Shown here: piece after piece, positions 44,071-55,399 of the stretch
Layout of the letters: every line of letters begins with the position of its first letter
Position numbering within the stretch: position 1 is the first letter of the stretch
DNA from: Phyllostachys edulis
Lineage: Eukaryota > Streptophyta > Magnoliopsida > Poales > Poaceae
Length of the DNA: 64,000 nucleotides
Direction: 5' to 3'
NCBI GenBank assembly: GCA_036346405.1
Contig: CM070566.1
Coordinates: 47,155,452 to 47,219,451 of the forward strand
The notes under the pieces: generated by a model
What the model saw: only the letters and a program-made list of their open reading frames with translations
Databases searched by the model: none
Told to the model about the DNA's origin: nothing
Made by a program: the position numbers and the translations under genes

Positions 44071-44555
44071 GTCAGTCCCTAGCTCCGCCATCTTGACATT
44101 GAAGTTAGCTCCGCCATCTTGACATTGAAGTCCCTCTTCTCCAAACATTCGCACAACAGCTTGAACTTTCTTGTGAGATCTTCCCTACTGCATTGATTAA
44201 AGAAATTTGCTGCTATGTGACACATGCACCACCGATGCAGCATATCCGGGTGTTCGTCAAGTCTGCTCTTCACAACGTTCAAAATGCTGCGGTGTCTGTT
44301 CGAAAGGATGAAAACCCACTGTCCTGGCCCAACGAGGTGTAGATGAACTATATCTATGAACCATTGCCAGCTTGCGTTATTCTCACCAACTGTCAGTGCA
44401 AATGCTAATGGAATCAGCTGGTCCTCTGCATCAATACCCACAGCGAGCATCAAGGCACCATAGTACTTACCGGTTAGGAATGTGGCATCAACTGATAAGA
44501 TAGGTCTGCAATGCTTGAAGGCCTCTTTGCATTGCCCAAAGGACCAGTACACCCG
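44071..44555 (-). pseudogene. MULE transposase, catalytic piece
   Basis: The minus strand encodes the core of a Mutator-like transposase: YWSFGQCKEAFKHCRPILSV, DATFLTGKYYGALMLAVGID, then AFALTVGENNASWQWFID and the HRW-C-x-x-H-like MLHRWCMCHIAANFF. The first catalytic Asp (in SVDATFL) is present. The usual second Asp (SDRH in the family) reads SNRH, so it is Asn. A 26-bp tandem duplication (44,080-44,105 and 44,106-44,131) shifts the frame. Downstream the gene is split by copia element C and resumes at 22,622. On its N-terminal side it is cut at about 44,555 by gypsy sequence. Confidence 0.85.
44080..44131. repeat. 26-bp tandem duplication within the MULE transposase
   Basis: TAGCTCCGCCATCTTGACAT and the next six bases occur twice head to tail without change; 26 is not a multiple of three. 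Confidence 0.9.
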
Positions 44556-45333
44556 CCCTAGAACATATCATCCCCAGACAGATGGACAGACAGAGCGTGT
44601 GAATAAAATTCTTGAAGACATGCTTCGAGCTTGTGCTATAGACTTTGGGAAGAGTTGGGATTAGAACCTTTCTTATGTAGAGTTCTCTTAAAGCAACAGC
44701 TATCAAGCCAGCTTGCAAATGTATCCCTTTGAAGCTTTGTACGGCAGACCATGTAGAACCCCTCTCCTTTGGGATCTGTTCTTTGGACCTGAATTAATTA
44801 AGGATGCTGAAAGTAAAGTAAGACTGATAAGAGAACGATTGAGAGTGGCTCAATCCCGACAGAAGAGTTATGCTGACAATCGTCGTAGATATTTGTCCTT
44901 TGAAATAGGAGATTTTGTCTATCTCAGAGTAACTCCACTCAGAGGAGTAACAAGATTTTAGACCAAAGGAAAGCTCGCACCAAGATTTGTTGGACCATAC
45001 AAGATTGTGGAAAGAAAAGGCAAATTTGCTTATCAGCTAGAGCTACCGGCGTCTTTATCTGCAGTTCATGACGTCTTCCACGTGTCACAGCTGAAGAAGT
45101 GTCTTTGAATTCCAACAGAGCAAACACCGCTGGAGAGCATCGACCTTCAAGAAGACCTCACCTATGTGGAGCAGCCAATCAAGATTCTGGATGTCGTGGA
45201 GCGCATTACCAGAAGTAGAATCATCCGTTCATGCAAAGTTCAGTGGAGTAACCACTCAGAAGAAGAAGCCACCTGGGAACGAGAAGAAGATCTGAAAACA
45301 GAGTATCCCCACCTTTTTGCAAACCAAGTCTGA
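44556..45333 (+). pseudogene. Gypsy integrase C-terminal region, broken
   Basis: It begins RTYHPQTDGQTERVNKILED, the typical gypsy integrase segment after the last catalytic Glu region, then FEALYGRPCRTPL, a basic coil (SRQKSYADNRRRYLSFEIGD), the GPYKIVERKGKFAYQLELP and VHDVFHVSQLKKCL blocks, and a chromodomain-like end (SRIIRSCKVQWSNHSEEEAT). Stops at 44,662, 44,959 and 45,106 and a frame change near 44,690 break it. The final stop is at 45,331. Everything upstream (gag, protease, reverse transcriptase, most of integrase) is gone. Confidence 0.88.
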
Positions 45334-45355
45334 ATGTTGGGGTCGAGATTCCCTT

Positions 45356-45367
45356 AAGGGGGGTAGG
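45356..45367 (+). promoter_or_regulatory. Polypurine tract of the gypsy element
   Basis: AAGGGGGGTAGG, ending 2 bp before the TGTACCATCCC start of the 3' LTR. Confidence 0.85.
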
Positions 45368-46029
45368 TTTGTACCATCCCGATTTTCAGGTCCTTTTGAA
45401 AATTTTCAAAATAAAAAGAACCATTTGGTTATGTTGAAGTTCTAAAGCTTAACTTAAGATTTTAGAATTAAAAGTGTTTTAAATGACTAAATTGAACTTC
45501 AACTAATCCAAAGTTTGGTTTATTTTGAGTTTGTTGGAGTTCTCTGGTGTTGAAATCCCCTTTCTCTGTTCGCTCCATGTTCCCCTCGGCCCAGCTCTTT
45601 CTTCTTTAGACCTCCCTTTCGTCTGGACCTCCCTCTCAGTCCAGACCTCCAGGTGGTCCTGAGAGACCTCCAGGTGATCCTGGAGACCTCCAAGTGGTCC
45701 TGTAGACCGATCACGACCACCCCTTGGGTCGCGACCTCCCCTTTGGTTGGACCACCCTCCCGAGTTTTGACTAGCCCCACCTATCAGCCCTGCTCACCTT
45801 CTCCTTCCTCCTGCCGTGTCACTGCTGACACATTAGTCTTCGCGCATTAAATGCTGTCGTGTTGCATTAAATGTTATCGCTTCTGTAGTACCTGTTCCCC
45901 CTCTTGTCTCCTTCCCTACCTGCCCCCATCTCCTCCTTCACCTATCGGCCGTGCTCTGTCCTGTTGCACACCTACCCTTGATCGTGTGCGCCTCCGAGTC
46001 TCTCAGTGACTCTCCCCATCTCCCCTGGC

Positions 46030-46037
46030 TATAAAAG
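46030..46037 (+). promoter_or_regulatory. TATA box of the gypsy LTR
   Basis: GGCTATAAAAGCCTGAG, itself a near palindrome (GGCT...AGCC). Confidence 0.75.
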
Positions 46038-46286
46038 CCTGAGCAGCCCTCTTTCATCACCTTTTCCGCACCCAACTCTCTTGCTCTCGCCAAGTTTCAC
46101 CGTGCTTCAAGCTTCGCCACCGTCCGCTGGAGCCTGCGCCTTCTTCAACCACCTCGCTGTCAAAGGATTCACTGGAGCGCCCGCGCCGTCTTCGACCGCC
46201 GCCCGCCGTCCTCCGACTCTCCCTCCTCCTTCAGTCTCTCTCGACCTTGGTGAGTTTCTCCATGCCCTGTTCTCTTCCCTTGTTCC

Positions 46287-46381
46287 TACGACTACGTTGC
46301 GTAGTCGTATTCCTTCCTACGATTACGTTGCGTAGTCGTATCCTTCTTGTATTCTTCGCACGACCACGTTGAGTAGTCGTA
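46287..46381. repeat. Three palindromic 23-bp repeats in the gypsy LTR
   Basis: TACGACTACGTTGCGTAGTC-type units at 46,287-46,309, 46,318-46,340 and 46,359-46,381. Each is a hairpin with CGACTACG/CGTAGTCG arms and a 3-bp loop; the third copy has two changes. Confidence 0.85.
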
Positions 46382-46690
46382 TCCTCCTCACGACCTCCTC
46401 CTTAAGATCTTCTCAGGACCTCCCCTGAGATTGACATCAATAAGGCGTGCACCTTAGAACCCAACCCAGCGTCTTATCTCCCCAGCATTCTAACTATGAC
46501 CCCGAGCTCATCTCATCCAAAGATCGACTTAGTCCTCATCAGAAGAGTTTGAAAGCCTAGTGATTCTCAAAACACAAGAACGGTCACTTCCATGCTACCA
46601 AAGTCCGGACCACTATCCGTTTGGCAAACTGGCCCACCGGTACAAACACGTAGAACTTTATCTATCTACATCCAACAATACGAACAAAAC

Positions 46691-47160
46691 ATTGAAAAGT
46701 CAGTTTCAGACTTGGATACTGGTGTAAATGACATTTAGAAGAAGTCACCTATCTTGGCAATTGGAAAAAGGTTAACTCACCTTTATGTGACACTATATGA
46801 ACACTATATGAATGAGTGCAAATTGTTATTAGGCTTCATACTATGTTCAAGAAAACTTAGTGTGAAGCACACGTCATGTTTGTGAATGGAATGAATATGC
46901 TGTGCCGGCTTTGATTTATTCCCTTGCAAATTAGATCCACACACATCCAAAAAACAAACCTTATGGTACTTAATTGTGAAGCACGGGGAAAAATCACGAC
47001 TCATACAAACCAGAGATTTATAGTATGTAAGTGAGTTATCTATGTTTTATATGTTATAACCCATTAGTCCATGAAATCATCATTCATGTTTTTACTTCAT
47101 TTACATGCTGTACGTGCTTCTTAATTTGGCCTAACTTCACAGAGCTTCCGGTTTCATTGC
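46691..47160. other. Unassigned sequence left of solo LTR E
   Basis: Nothing recognised. With 50,362-50,750 it would be continuous before solo LTR E inserted. Confidence 0.5.
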
Positions 47161-47165
47161 GATTG
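47161..47165. repeat. Target site duplication GATTG (left copy) of solo LTR E
   Basis: GATTG at 47,161-47,165 and again at 50,357-50,361. Confidence 0.93.
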
Positions 47166-50100
47166 TGTCGGGACCCAAAACTATGGTTCGGGACCCTTTG
47201 TGTTTAATGCACTAGCCCAGGATCATGCTAGTGCACACAGTGTCAACAAAGATGGCAATCGATCCATACAAGCGAATAATAACATAAACGATTAACCTTG
47301 ATTAACAAATAATGGTTTTGACCTTAAGGTCGAGTTTACAACTATTGAGCCACGCAGGGCTAACATAGGAAATAAACGGCAGCGGAAACATAAACGGTAG
47401 TGGCACCCCATCGATTCACCACAGGCAACCGACTGGGATCAAGACCTCACGATCAGGCACCTTCGATGTACTCGTCCTCGAATGCTGGTGAAGACTCCTC
47501 CTCTGCTTGATTCGTCAAAACAAGCGTGAGTACACACCGTACTCGCAAGCCACACCACAGAAATGCAATATATATATATATATATATACATATACATGTT
47601 GGCTTTTTACAAAGGAAAGGCATTCTGTGGCTCTTTTGCATAAATGCAGCTTTTGCAATTGAATACAATTAATAGATTGAAAACAGGTAACACAAATAGA
47701 CAATAATAATTTTAACAAGTTATTTCACAAAGACACACACAGCCTAACAGGTTATTCACATAGCTAGATGATTTAATCACATAGCTCCCTTCCCACACAG
47801 TTTTATGAAAATCTACCCCTAGTGTCAAATCCCGAGCATTGTCCATGATCATGACGCTGCTATTCAATAGATTAAGTTACACTCTGCAGAGTTTGTACAC
47901 TTTACCCACAAGATACAATTAGTGTAGCTAACACTAATCATAACAAAGCATTTCAGATACCTTATCTTACTATGCTAGGCCCGTCTCAAAACAGACATGT
48001 GGTCGTACAGGGGCTCAGTTCAATGGAGCACATGGTGAGGTCCTTAATTGACCAAGGCAAGACTTCCACAAGCTAACCAAACCACATAGACACACAGATT
48101 AATATAGTTCACATAGTCCACACAGTTCACACAGTCCACCCTTTCACACAGTTTCCACCACTTGCCTCAGTTCAAATCCTTTTACCACCCCATTGGTTTT
48201 AAGTGCAACACATGCCACCAAGACACATAGTACACACAGCTTTTATCACATAGTTGCATATTCACTTAGTCAAATTTATATAGCAATCTACATGACAAAT
48301 GATTCGTGGCATGGCTAAGCAGTCTAATCGTACTAACCAACCCACGTTGGTGCTACAATATTAACCAACTAATTATCAACTAGGGTGACAAGGAATCAAG
48401 GCATAACAATTACACAAGGGAGGCATATCAATTTGGATTTAACTACTGCACCCAAAAGCTTTTAAATAAATACTTGAATTAAGATGCAGTAATTTGAATT
48501 AAAATACTTTTATAAAACTGGGAAGCAAAATGATCAAGGGCATAGCTTGCCTTGAAAAGGATCTAGGAATTGATCTTGGTCTTGGAAAGGTCCTTCTTCT
48601 TCAACTCTTCGGCAAAGAAATAAAAGTCTACTCATAAGCGACACAAACACAAACTAAATAAAAACCAGAAGCAAATAACTCCAATAAAATAAATAAAAAT
48701 CTCCAGTAGATAGATCTGGATTTTAGACGAATTTAGAAATTTGAATGGATGGATTTGGAGTTAGGATTCAAAAGATATGAATTTTACAAGTTTTAACCTA
48801 TCTCTTGAAATTTTAAAAGAATTTCTAAATTTAAACAAAAGTCAAATTTACATAATTTTGGTTTGATTAGCTAGATCTTAATTTTATATGATTTTAGAAA
48901 TTTGAAACACCCAATTTGGAGTTTGGATGCAAAAGTTATGAATTTTACAAATTTAAACCTAAATCTGTTATTTAACAATTTCCTAATTATTTTTCTAAAG
49001 GAAATTCTAATTATTAGCAAGGTGACGTCGTGAAGGATTTCGGAAAATAAATGAATTAAAGAATTAAGCGACATGTGGGACCCACATGTCGGTGACCCGC
49101 TCACGCGTGGACCAAGTCCACCGAGCCCTTTGATTTGAAGCGGGCCGAGTTGGCGCGCTTCATGCAGCGTGGCGCCGACGTGGCGTCCACGTGGTGACAC
49201 GCACGCACGGAGGTGAGGTGGCGAGGCGTGGCGTCCACGTCGGCGAGGACGACAACGACGGCGGCGGCTGATCGACCGATGGTCACCGGCGCTCTGATGC
49301 TTTCGCCCGGCGAGGTGGAGTGGTGGTAGGCGTGTAGGCGACGCTATGCGAACACGATGAGGTACCTCCGGGTGGTTGAGGTGGACGGTGGTGGCCGGCG
49401 GCGAGGTCGGAGCGGTGAAGCAGCTCGGGTTTTGTCGGGCGGGCTCTCCGGTGAGGCTCTGACGAGGTGGGTGGCTCCGGGAGGTAGGTCTGGTGACAGC
49501 GAACACGGCGGGGTGCTCCACGACGACTCGGCGGCGACGACGGCGGCGAAATCGAAGAAATACCACCGGCGGCGAGAAACTCTAAAAGCTCAAATTGCGG
49601 CGGCGCTGGGGCCCGGGAGGAGGTGTGGGTTGGGGTTCTTGAAAGGGAAAAGGCGGCGGTGGCTTTATAGGGGCGGGAGCTCCGAGAGGCGTGGCGACGT
49701 GGAGGTCGTGGCGGCGGTTGGAGGCGTCGTGGGCATAACCAGCCGCGGGGACGAGGGGGGTCGTGGGGTGTGGCGGCGTGGTCGTGGAGGTCGTGCGCTA
49801 CGTCGCGGAGGACGCGGAGCGGTGGGCGTCGTGGTGAAGCTTCGGTGTTGACCGCCCATGGCGGTTGCTTTCATGACAACGCGCGGAGACGGCGACGACA
49901 TCAGAAGAACCCGCTTAGCGCCGAGACGGGAGGCGCCCACCGGCGAGAGGTGAGGCGAGGCGGCAGTGGCGAGATCGCCGTCAACTCGGATCGGACGACT
50001 CACGAATGATTGGGCCGAGATGAACAGGGTCGGGCCGAGAAATCGGCCCAAACACTATTTGGAGATTTAAATTAGGTTTTTCCTTTTAGAAAATAGCGAA

Positions 50101-50356
50101 ATTCAAATAAGCAACGAAAAATAGCAAATGAACTTGGAAAAATTCGAGAAAATTCCAGAAAATATATCCAAGCTCATAGAATCCAAATAAAATAATTTTG
50201 ACTATTGTTCATGTTGGAAATATTCATATTAAATTGTTTTGATACTAAAGTCCAAGTTTAAGCTTTTGAATTAAATTCAAATAAATCCAAAAGGTGAATT
50301 TTCTCCCTACCAACTATTCAAAGGATTTTTAAAGCTCTGAAAATTGGGATGTTACA
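47166..50356 (-). mobile_element. Gypsy-type solo LTR E
   Basis: 3,191 bp from TGTCGGGACCC to GGGATGTTACA, with the 5-bp duplication GATTG and no internal coding region, primer site or second LTR. It shares ends, the GCACTAGYCCAGGATCAYGC block and the GAGTAC...GTACTC palindrome (47,528-47,544) with solo LTR D, so it is the same or a sister family. A TA microsatellite lies at 47,567-47,588. A run of CACATAG/CACACAGT repeats fills about 48,090-48,170. A minus-strand TATA box at 49,663 precedes, on that strand, a GC-rich leader-like stretch (49,640-49,080). Long frames there on both strands look like by-products of composition. Confidence 0.92.
49663..49669 (-). promoter_or_regulatory. TATA box of solo LTR E
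   Basis: The minus strand reads GCCCCTATAAAGCCACCG. Confidence 0.6.
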
Positions 50357-50361
50357 GATTG

Positions 50362-50750
50362 CACTCCTCAAGAAGACAGTTCTTCCAAACTGTGTTTATT
50401 TCGTTTGCTATAGTAGAGTGAATTTTGGCCTCCATCCTATATTCCTATGGACAAAACTCCTACTTCGGTCCTATTGAGGAAATGGTGAGATTGCGAATGA
50501 TTTTACTTCTAGTGAGAGCCACGAGACACAGAAGCACCAAAGTTTGCCATCTACATCTCCATTCTCGAATAGAAAAGACCATGTGCGCAAGGAAAAACTA
50601 TAAAAGGGCAGCTAACAGGATAAGGAAATGCTCCCAAGTATTAGCAGGGAGATGTTATTCTTTGAGGTCATCTCATAGTAATGCCATGGTGCGCTTCGTC
50701 AACTGCAGAAAATTCACCTACTGAGTCTGTACACAATCCAATACATTGTC
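50362..50750. other. Unassigned sequence right of solo LTR E, possibly LINE 5' region
   Basis: A 99-codon plus frame (50,425-50,724) has no recognised motif. It may be the decayed 5' part of the LINE that follows. Confidence 0.4.
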
Positions 50751-52031
50751 ATGGACATGGGCTTTGTTGGTACCACTGGAGCCTCGCCGGGTAGCTCAGT
50801 TCACATAAGCCCTAGGATTGCGGGAGCCTCGCCGGTCAGCTCTGATCACGCGAGTCCTAGGATTTGGTCGCCGGCTGAGAACACACAGCAAGTGGACATG
50901 GTTTCTTCTCTGACCAAACCTGCGGGAGCCTCGCTGGTTAGCTCTGATCATGCGAGTCCTAGGATTCGGTCGCCGGTTGAGAACACACAGCAAGTGGACA
51001 TGGTTTCTTCTTTGACCAAACCGGCTGAGAACACACAGCAAGTCTGCTTGCCGTTGACAACTACTGTACCTGCTTCGCCGGGAGGTCAGCGACAAAATAT
51101 TGCAGTGGTTTCTTCCTCACCAGGCAGTTCGCGGCATATGGGCAATGCGGATGCCTCTCCGCCGGGAGACCAAGTGAGTCCACGACAAAAGAGTTCTGCG
51201 GTGGTTTCCTCCTCACCAGGAAGTTCGCGGCATGTGGGCAGTGCGGCTGTCGTCAACACCGTGATAGTGTCACAAGCTGGGAACCGCCCAGTGGAAGTCT
51301 CACCGTCGTCGCCGCCTCAGAGCTTGGCTGTGTCAGGAAATAAGGAACGGCATGGCAAGACAGCTTTGCTAGCAGTTACACCGGAGACACCAAAGTCTAA
51401 TGGGAGGAGCAGCACCATGATTCCATCCCCGGAGAGTTGCATTGTACCTCGTCGAAGCAGCCGTTTAAATGTGGACAACAATGGCATTTCCGCTACTGAT
51501 GAGGACTCTTTGAGCAAGGCTATGAAGCGTACGGCGGCTCGCAATTTGGATAGGGCTCCAAAGGAGATGAGCGCCTGTCATCCTTTCTTTCCTACCAATA
51601 TCCCTGCAACTCCTCTCATACAAGGTAAACATACTATTTCAATTCGGTATTTACCTGATGATCGTATTTTATCTCAGCTAAATAATGTGGGAGTTTCTTT
51701 GGGTTCCACTAGTAATGATATTGCTATTTTGGTTAATAAGTTGAAACATATTGAGGTAGATAGATTAAAGGTGGTTCCTAGATCAATTGATTCTAAAACC
51801 TTTCATGGAGATAATCCTTTTGAGGCTAGTGATGACGAGGATGTTGTACATGACGGTATCCTACTCGATCACTTAGTGAAAGAAGTCTCAGAGGTTGGTT
51901 TAGATGAGGCAGACCTGAGCACTACAATTAGTGACTTGATGGTTTCTGCAAGAAAATCTAAATCAAGCAAGAAGAAAGGACAGAAAGCCCGTTCGGTTAA
52001 AATTAAAACCTCTCGAGTAGTGTCCTCATGA
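50751..52031 (+). CDS. LINE ORF1-like protein, C-terminal part
   Basis: A 426-codon frame, Ser/Pro/Gln-rich at first, then with a segment CIVPRRSSRLNVDNNGISAT and EDSLSKAMKRTAARNLD that is typical of the tail of plant L1 ORF1 proteins, and a Lys-rich end (RKSKSSKKKGQKARSVKIK). The usual N-terminal domain and CCHC zinc knuckle of plant L1 ORF1 are missing, so this is probably the 3' part of a truncated ORF1 opened by an internal ATG. A 34-residue in-frame tandem repeat occupies about residues 24-91. The stop overlaps the ORF2 start as ATGA at 52,028-52,031. ORF1 proteins bind the LINE RNA. Confidence 0.65.
   Translation: MDMGFVGTTGASPGSSVHISPRIAGASPVSSDHASPRIWSPAENTQQVDMVSSLTKPAGASLVSSDHASPRIRSPVENTQQVDMVSSLTKPAENTQQVCLPLTTTVPASPGGQRQNIAVVSSSPGSSRHMGNADASPPGDQVSPRQKSSAVVSSSPGSSRHVGSAAVVNTVIVSQAGNRPVEVSPSSPPQSLAVSGNKERHGKTALLAVTPETPKSNGRSSTMIPSPESCIVPRRSSRLNVDNNGISATDEDSLSKAMKRTAARNLDRAPKEMSACHPFFPTNIPATPLIQGKHTISIRYLPDDRILSQLNNVGVSLGSTSNDIAILVNKLKHIEVDRLKVVPRSIDSKTFHGDNPFEASDDEDVVHDGILLDHLVKEVSEVGLDEADLSTTISDLMVSARKSKSSKKKGQKARSVKIKTSRVVSS
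50821..51045 (+). repeat. 102-bp in-frame tandem repeat in LINE ORF1
   Basis: Two full copies (start CGGGAGCCTCGC at 50,821 and CGGGAGCCTCGC at 50,923) plus a partial third. Each encodes 34 residues (AGASPVSSDHASPRI...SSLTKP). A degenerate half copy precedes at about 50,776. Confidence 0.9.
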
Positions 52032-55000
52032 AAGGCATATTCTGGAATAGCAGAGGTCTTTCGGACTTGGCTAAATATAGGTATGTGGCGGATTGTATAA
52101 AGGAATACAATTTAGACTTTGTGGCAATTTTGGAGACGAGGAAGAATGACATGTCAAAGACGAGTCTAAGCCGCCTCTCTGGGGGAGCAGATTTCGTTTG
52201 GCATTGTCTCCCCCCACGTGGTAGATCTGGGGGCATTTTACTTGGAATTAATGCCTCCGTATTAGATTTGTTTTGCATTGTCGAAGGCGAATTTTATGTC
52301 AAATTTCATTTGACTAATAAGGAGGACAGTTTCAAATGGATTCTGATGGCGATTTATGGGCCTGCGCAGGATGATTTCAAAGCCAGTTTTCTGGCAGAGT
52401 TAGTTCGTGCGTGTCAACAAAACCCCCTTCCGACCTTAATTGGTGGGGATTTTAACATTTTAAGATGCAGTAATGAAAAGAACAACGATCGATATAGTTC
52501 TCGGTGGCCATTTCTTTTCAATGCTGTAATTGACAGCTTTGACCTTAGAGAAATAGCTTTATCGGGTCGACAGTTTACTTGGGCTAATTCCCTTCCAAAT
52601 CCAACTTTTGAGAAGCTTGACAGAGTTCTAATGACAACAGAATGGGAATCCAAGTATCCTTTGGTATCGGTTCATGCTCTAGACAGAGATATTTCAGATC
52701 ACACACCTCTGTTACTTCAAACAGGAAGGGCGCCTTCCTTAAGAAACCATAAGCAGTTCAAACTTGAACTAGGATGGTTCTTACGTGAGGATTTTAGGGA
52801 CCTTGTAAAGGAAATCTGGAACAAACCGGTTATAGGTTGCAACTCCGTTCAACGATGGAACAATAAGATGAGTGCATTACGTAGTTATCTGAGGGGTTGG
52901 GCAGCTCATACTAGCGGTTCATATAAGCAACAGAAAGCTAGTCTCCAAACTACAATTGATGCTCTAGACATCTCTGCTGAGGTACGTGACTTAACTGATT
53001 CTGAGAGAGAACAGCTCGCTCAATCAAGAGATCAGTTAGCTAAACTTCTCCGCGAGGAAGAAATCAAATGGTACCAAAGAGCAAAGGTGCTTGATGTCCT
53101 TTTGGGTGATAATAATACGAAATATTATCACATGATAGCCAATAGTAAACATAGGAAGAAATTAATTTTTGCCTTGATCGGAAGAAGGAAAAATAGAAGG
53201 ACTCTGACACTCAAATCATACATTACTAATTACTACAAGAAACTTTTTGGTCAACTTTGAGGATTCTCACTTTACACTAGATGAATCTTTTATAGAGGAT
53301 ATACCCCAGGTTACGGAATTGGAAAATGAATTCCTTACGGCTCCTTTTTCGGAGGAGGAGGTTCGGGGAGCTGTTTTTGGAATGGCACATAATAAGGCTC
53401 CTGGACCGGATGGTTTTCCGGCGGAGTTCTATCAAAAATTTTGGGATATCATCAAAGATGATCTGATGAATCTTTTCAAGGAATTCCATGCTGGAAATCT
53501 CCCCTTGTTCAGTTTCAACTTTGGGGAAATAACACTCCTTCCAAAAGTTCAAGAAGCAAATAGAATTCAGCAATATAGGCCAATTTGTTTGTTAAACGTC
53601 AGTTTCAAAATTTTCACCAAAGTTGCGACAAACAGAATTAATTCAGTGACGGACCATGTGGTCAGTCCTACACAAACTGCCTTTATGCGAGGACGTAACA
53701 TCCTTGAAGGAGTTGTAGTCCTACATGAGGCAGTACATGAATTGCATCGAAAAAATTTGAATGGGGTGATTTTTAAAGTAGATTTTGAAAAAGCCTATGA
53801 TAAGGTCAAATGGCCTTTTCTAATGCAAACCTTACGGATGAAAGGTTTCTCGTCCAAGTGGATTGCTTGGGTTGAGTCTTTTGTATCGGGAGGGAGTGTG
53901 GTAGTCAAAGTCAATGAGGAGGTAGGACATTTCTTCTAGACTAAGAAAGGTTTACGACAAGGAGACCCTTTATCGCCGATGCTCTTCAACATCGTAGCTG
54001 ACATGTTGGCTGTTCTAATCATTAGAGCCAAATCAGATGGGCAAATTGCAGGGATTGTACCACATCTTATTGATGGTGGACTCTCTATCCTCTGATATCT
54101 TGATGATCTGTGCTATTTATGGAACATGATCCGGAGAAAGCTCGAAACTTAAAGTTATTGCTTTATGCTTTTGAGCAACTATCGGGACTAAAAATTAATT
54201 TCCATAAAAGTGAATTATACTGCTTTGGCGAAGCTAAAGATTTTGAGCAGAATATCTGAGTTATTTGGTTGCTCCACGTGAATTTCAATTCGGTACTTGG
54301 GTATCCTATACATTATAGGAAGCTAAGAAATGCCGATTGGAAAGAAGTGGTGGAAAGATTTGAGAAGCGACTTAGTAGCTGGAAAGGGAAACTTCTTTCC
54401 ATAGGAGGACGACTCACTCTAATTAATTCAATGCTTAGCAGTCTCCCAATGTACATGATGTCTTTCTTTGCTATTCCGAGAGGGGTACTCAACAAACTTA
54501 ACTACTTTCGCTCTAGGTTCTTCTGGCAGAGTGATGGTCAAAAAAAGAAGTATCGTTTGGCTAAATGGAACATAGTGTGCATCCTAAAGATCAAGGGGTT
54601 TAGGAATCCATGATTTGGATATTAAAAACATCGCCTTACTTAGCAAGTGGCTATTTAGGTTGCTTACTACAGATGGAGTTTGGCGGCTAATATCTGAAAT
54701 AAATATTTGGGCTCCCAGCCTTTGTCGCAGGCTCAGTGGAAGGCCGGGGACTCTCATTTTTGGGCAAGTCTAATGAAGGTGAAATCAGATTTCTTCCGTT
54801 TTGGATCCTTCATAATCAAAGATGGTTCCCAAATTAGGTTCTGGGAAGACATTTGGTTGGGAAATGCAACCCTGCGAGAACAGTACCCTGGCCTTTACAA
54901 TATTGTTAGGCAAAAGCAGGTATCTGTTGCAGAAGTTTTTCTGACTGGCCATCCAAATTTTTCATGGAGAAGGGATCTAATTGGTTCAAAACTAGTGGCT

Positions 55001-55399
55001 TGGAATAACCTTTTACCACGCATCGCTAATATAGAATTAATTCAGGAGCAAGATGAGTTTCGTTGGAACTTATCCTCTAATGGGCAATTCACTGTGAAGT
55101 CTCATTATCTAGCACTAGTGCATAGTGACATCCCTAATATAAATAGACGAATATGGAAACTAAAGGTACCTCTGAAGGTTAAGGTGTTCCTTTGGTATCT
55201 CCGCTGTGGAGTGGTGTTAACTAAGGATAACCTAGCAAAACGTAATTGGCAAGGCAATCAAGATTGTTGTTTTTGTCATTGTAAAGAGACAATTAAACAT
55301 CTTTTCTTTGAATGTCATTTTGGCCGCTCGGTTTGGACTATTATACATGCGGCTAGTGGGATCGAGACCTCCTCATCATGTTTCTCACATGTTCTCTAG
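52028..55399 (+). pseudogene. LINE ORF2: endonuclease and reverse transcriptase, broken
   Basis: The endonuclease occupies 52,028-52,720 with FWNSRGL, LETRKNDM, GGDFNILR, LDRVLMT and the catalytic SDHTPLL all present. A frame change at about 53,240 leads into the reverse transcriptase: NKAPGPDGFPAEFYQKFW, YRPICLLNVSFKIFTKVATN, FKVDFEKAYDKVKWPF. After a TAG at 53,937 come GLRQGDPLSPMLFNIVADML and YLDD near 54,102. Further shifts and stops separate the thumb-like part (54,269-54,613, SSWKGKLLSIGGRLTLINSM) and the C-terminal zinc-binding region (55,135-55,370, RIWKLKVPLKVKVFLW, then CCFCHCKETIKHLFFECHF). Domain order and spacing are normal for a plant L1, but at least five breaks make it inactive. 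Confidence 0.9.

Larger units (their letters stand above)
44556..46690 (+). mobile_element. Gypsy element, 3' end only
   Basis: The end of an integrase/chromodomain-type pol, a polypurine tract and a 3' LTR follow in order on the plus strand. The 5' part is missing at a sharp junction with MULE sequence at about 44,556. The right limit of the LTR is not resolved; candidates ending in CA lie between 46,500 and 46,690. Confidence 0.75.
45370..46690 (+). repeat. 3' LTR of the gypsy element
   Basis: It starts TGTACCATCCCGATTTTCAG. It contains a GACCTCCAGGTGGTCCT tandem repeat (about 45,640-45,705), a TATA box at 46,030 and a GTAGTCGTA palindrome triplet at 46,287-46,381. The end is uncertain. 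Confidence 0.65.

Noticed and set aside
48871..50051. Frames of 164 and 231 codons, Arg/Gly/Pro-rich
   Set aside because: They are composition artefacts in the GC-rich leader part of solo LTR E, open on both strands.
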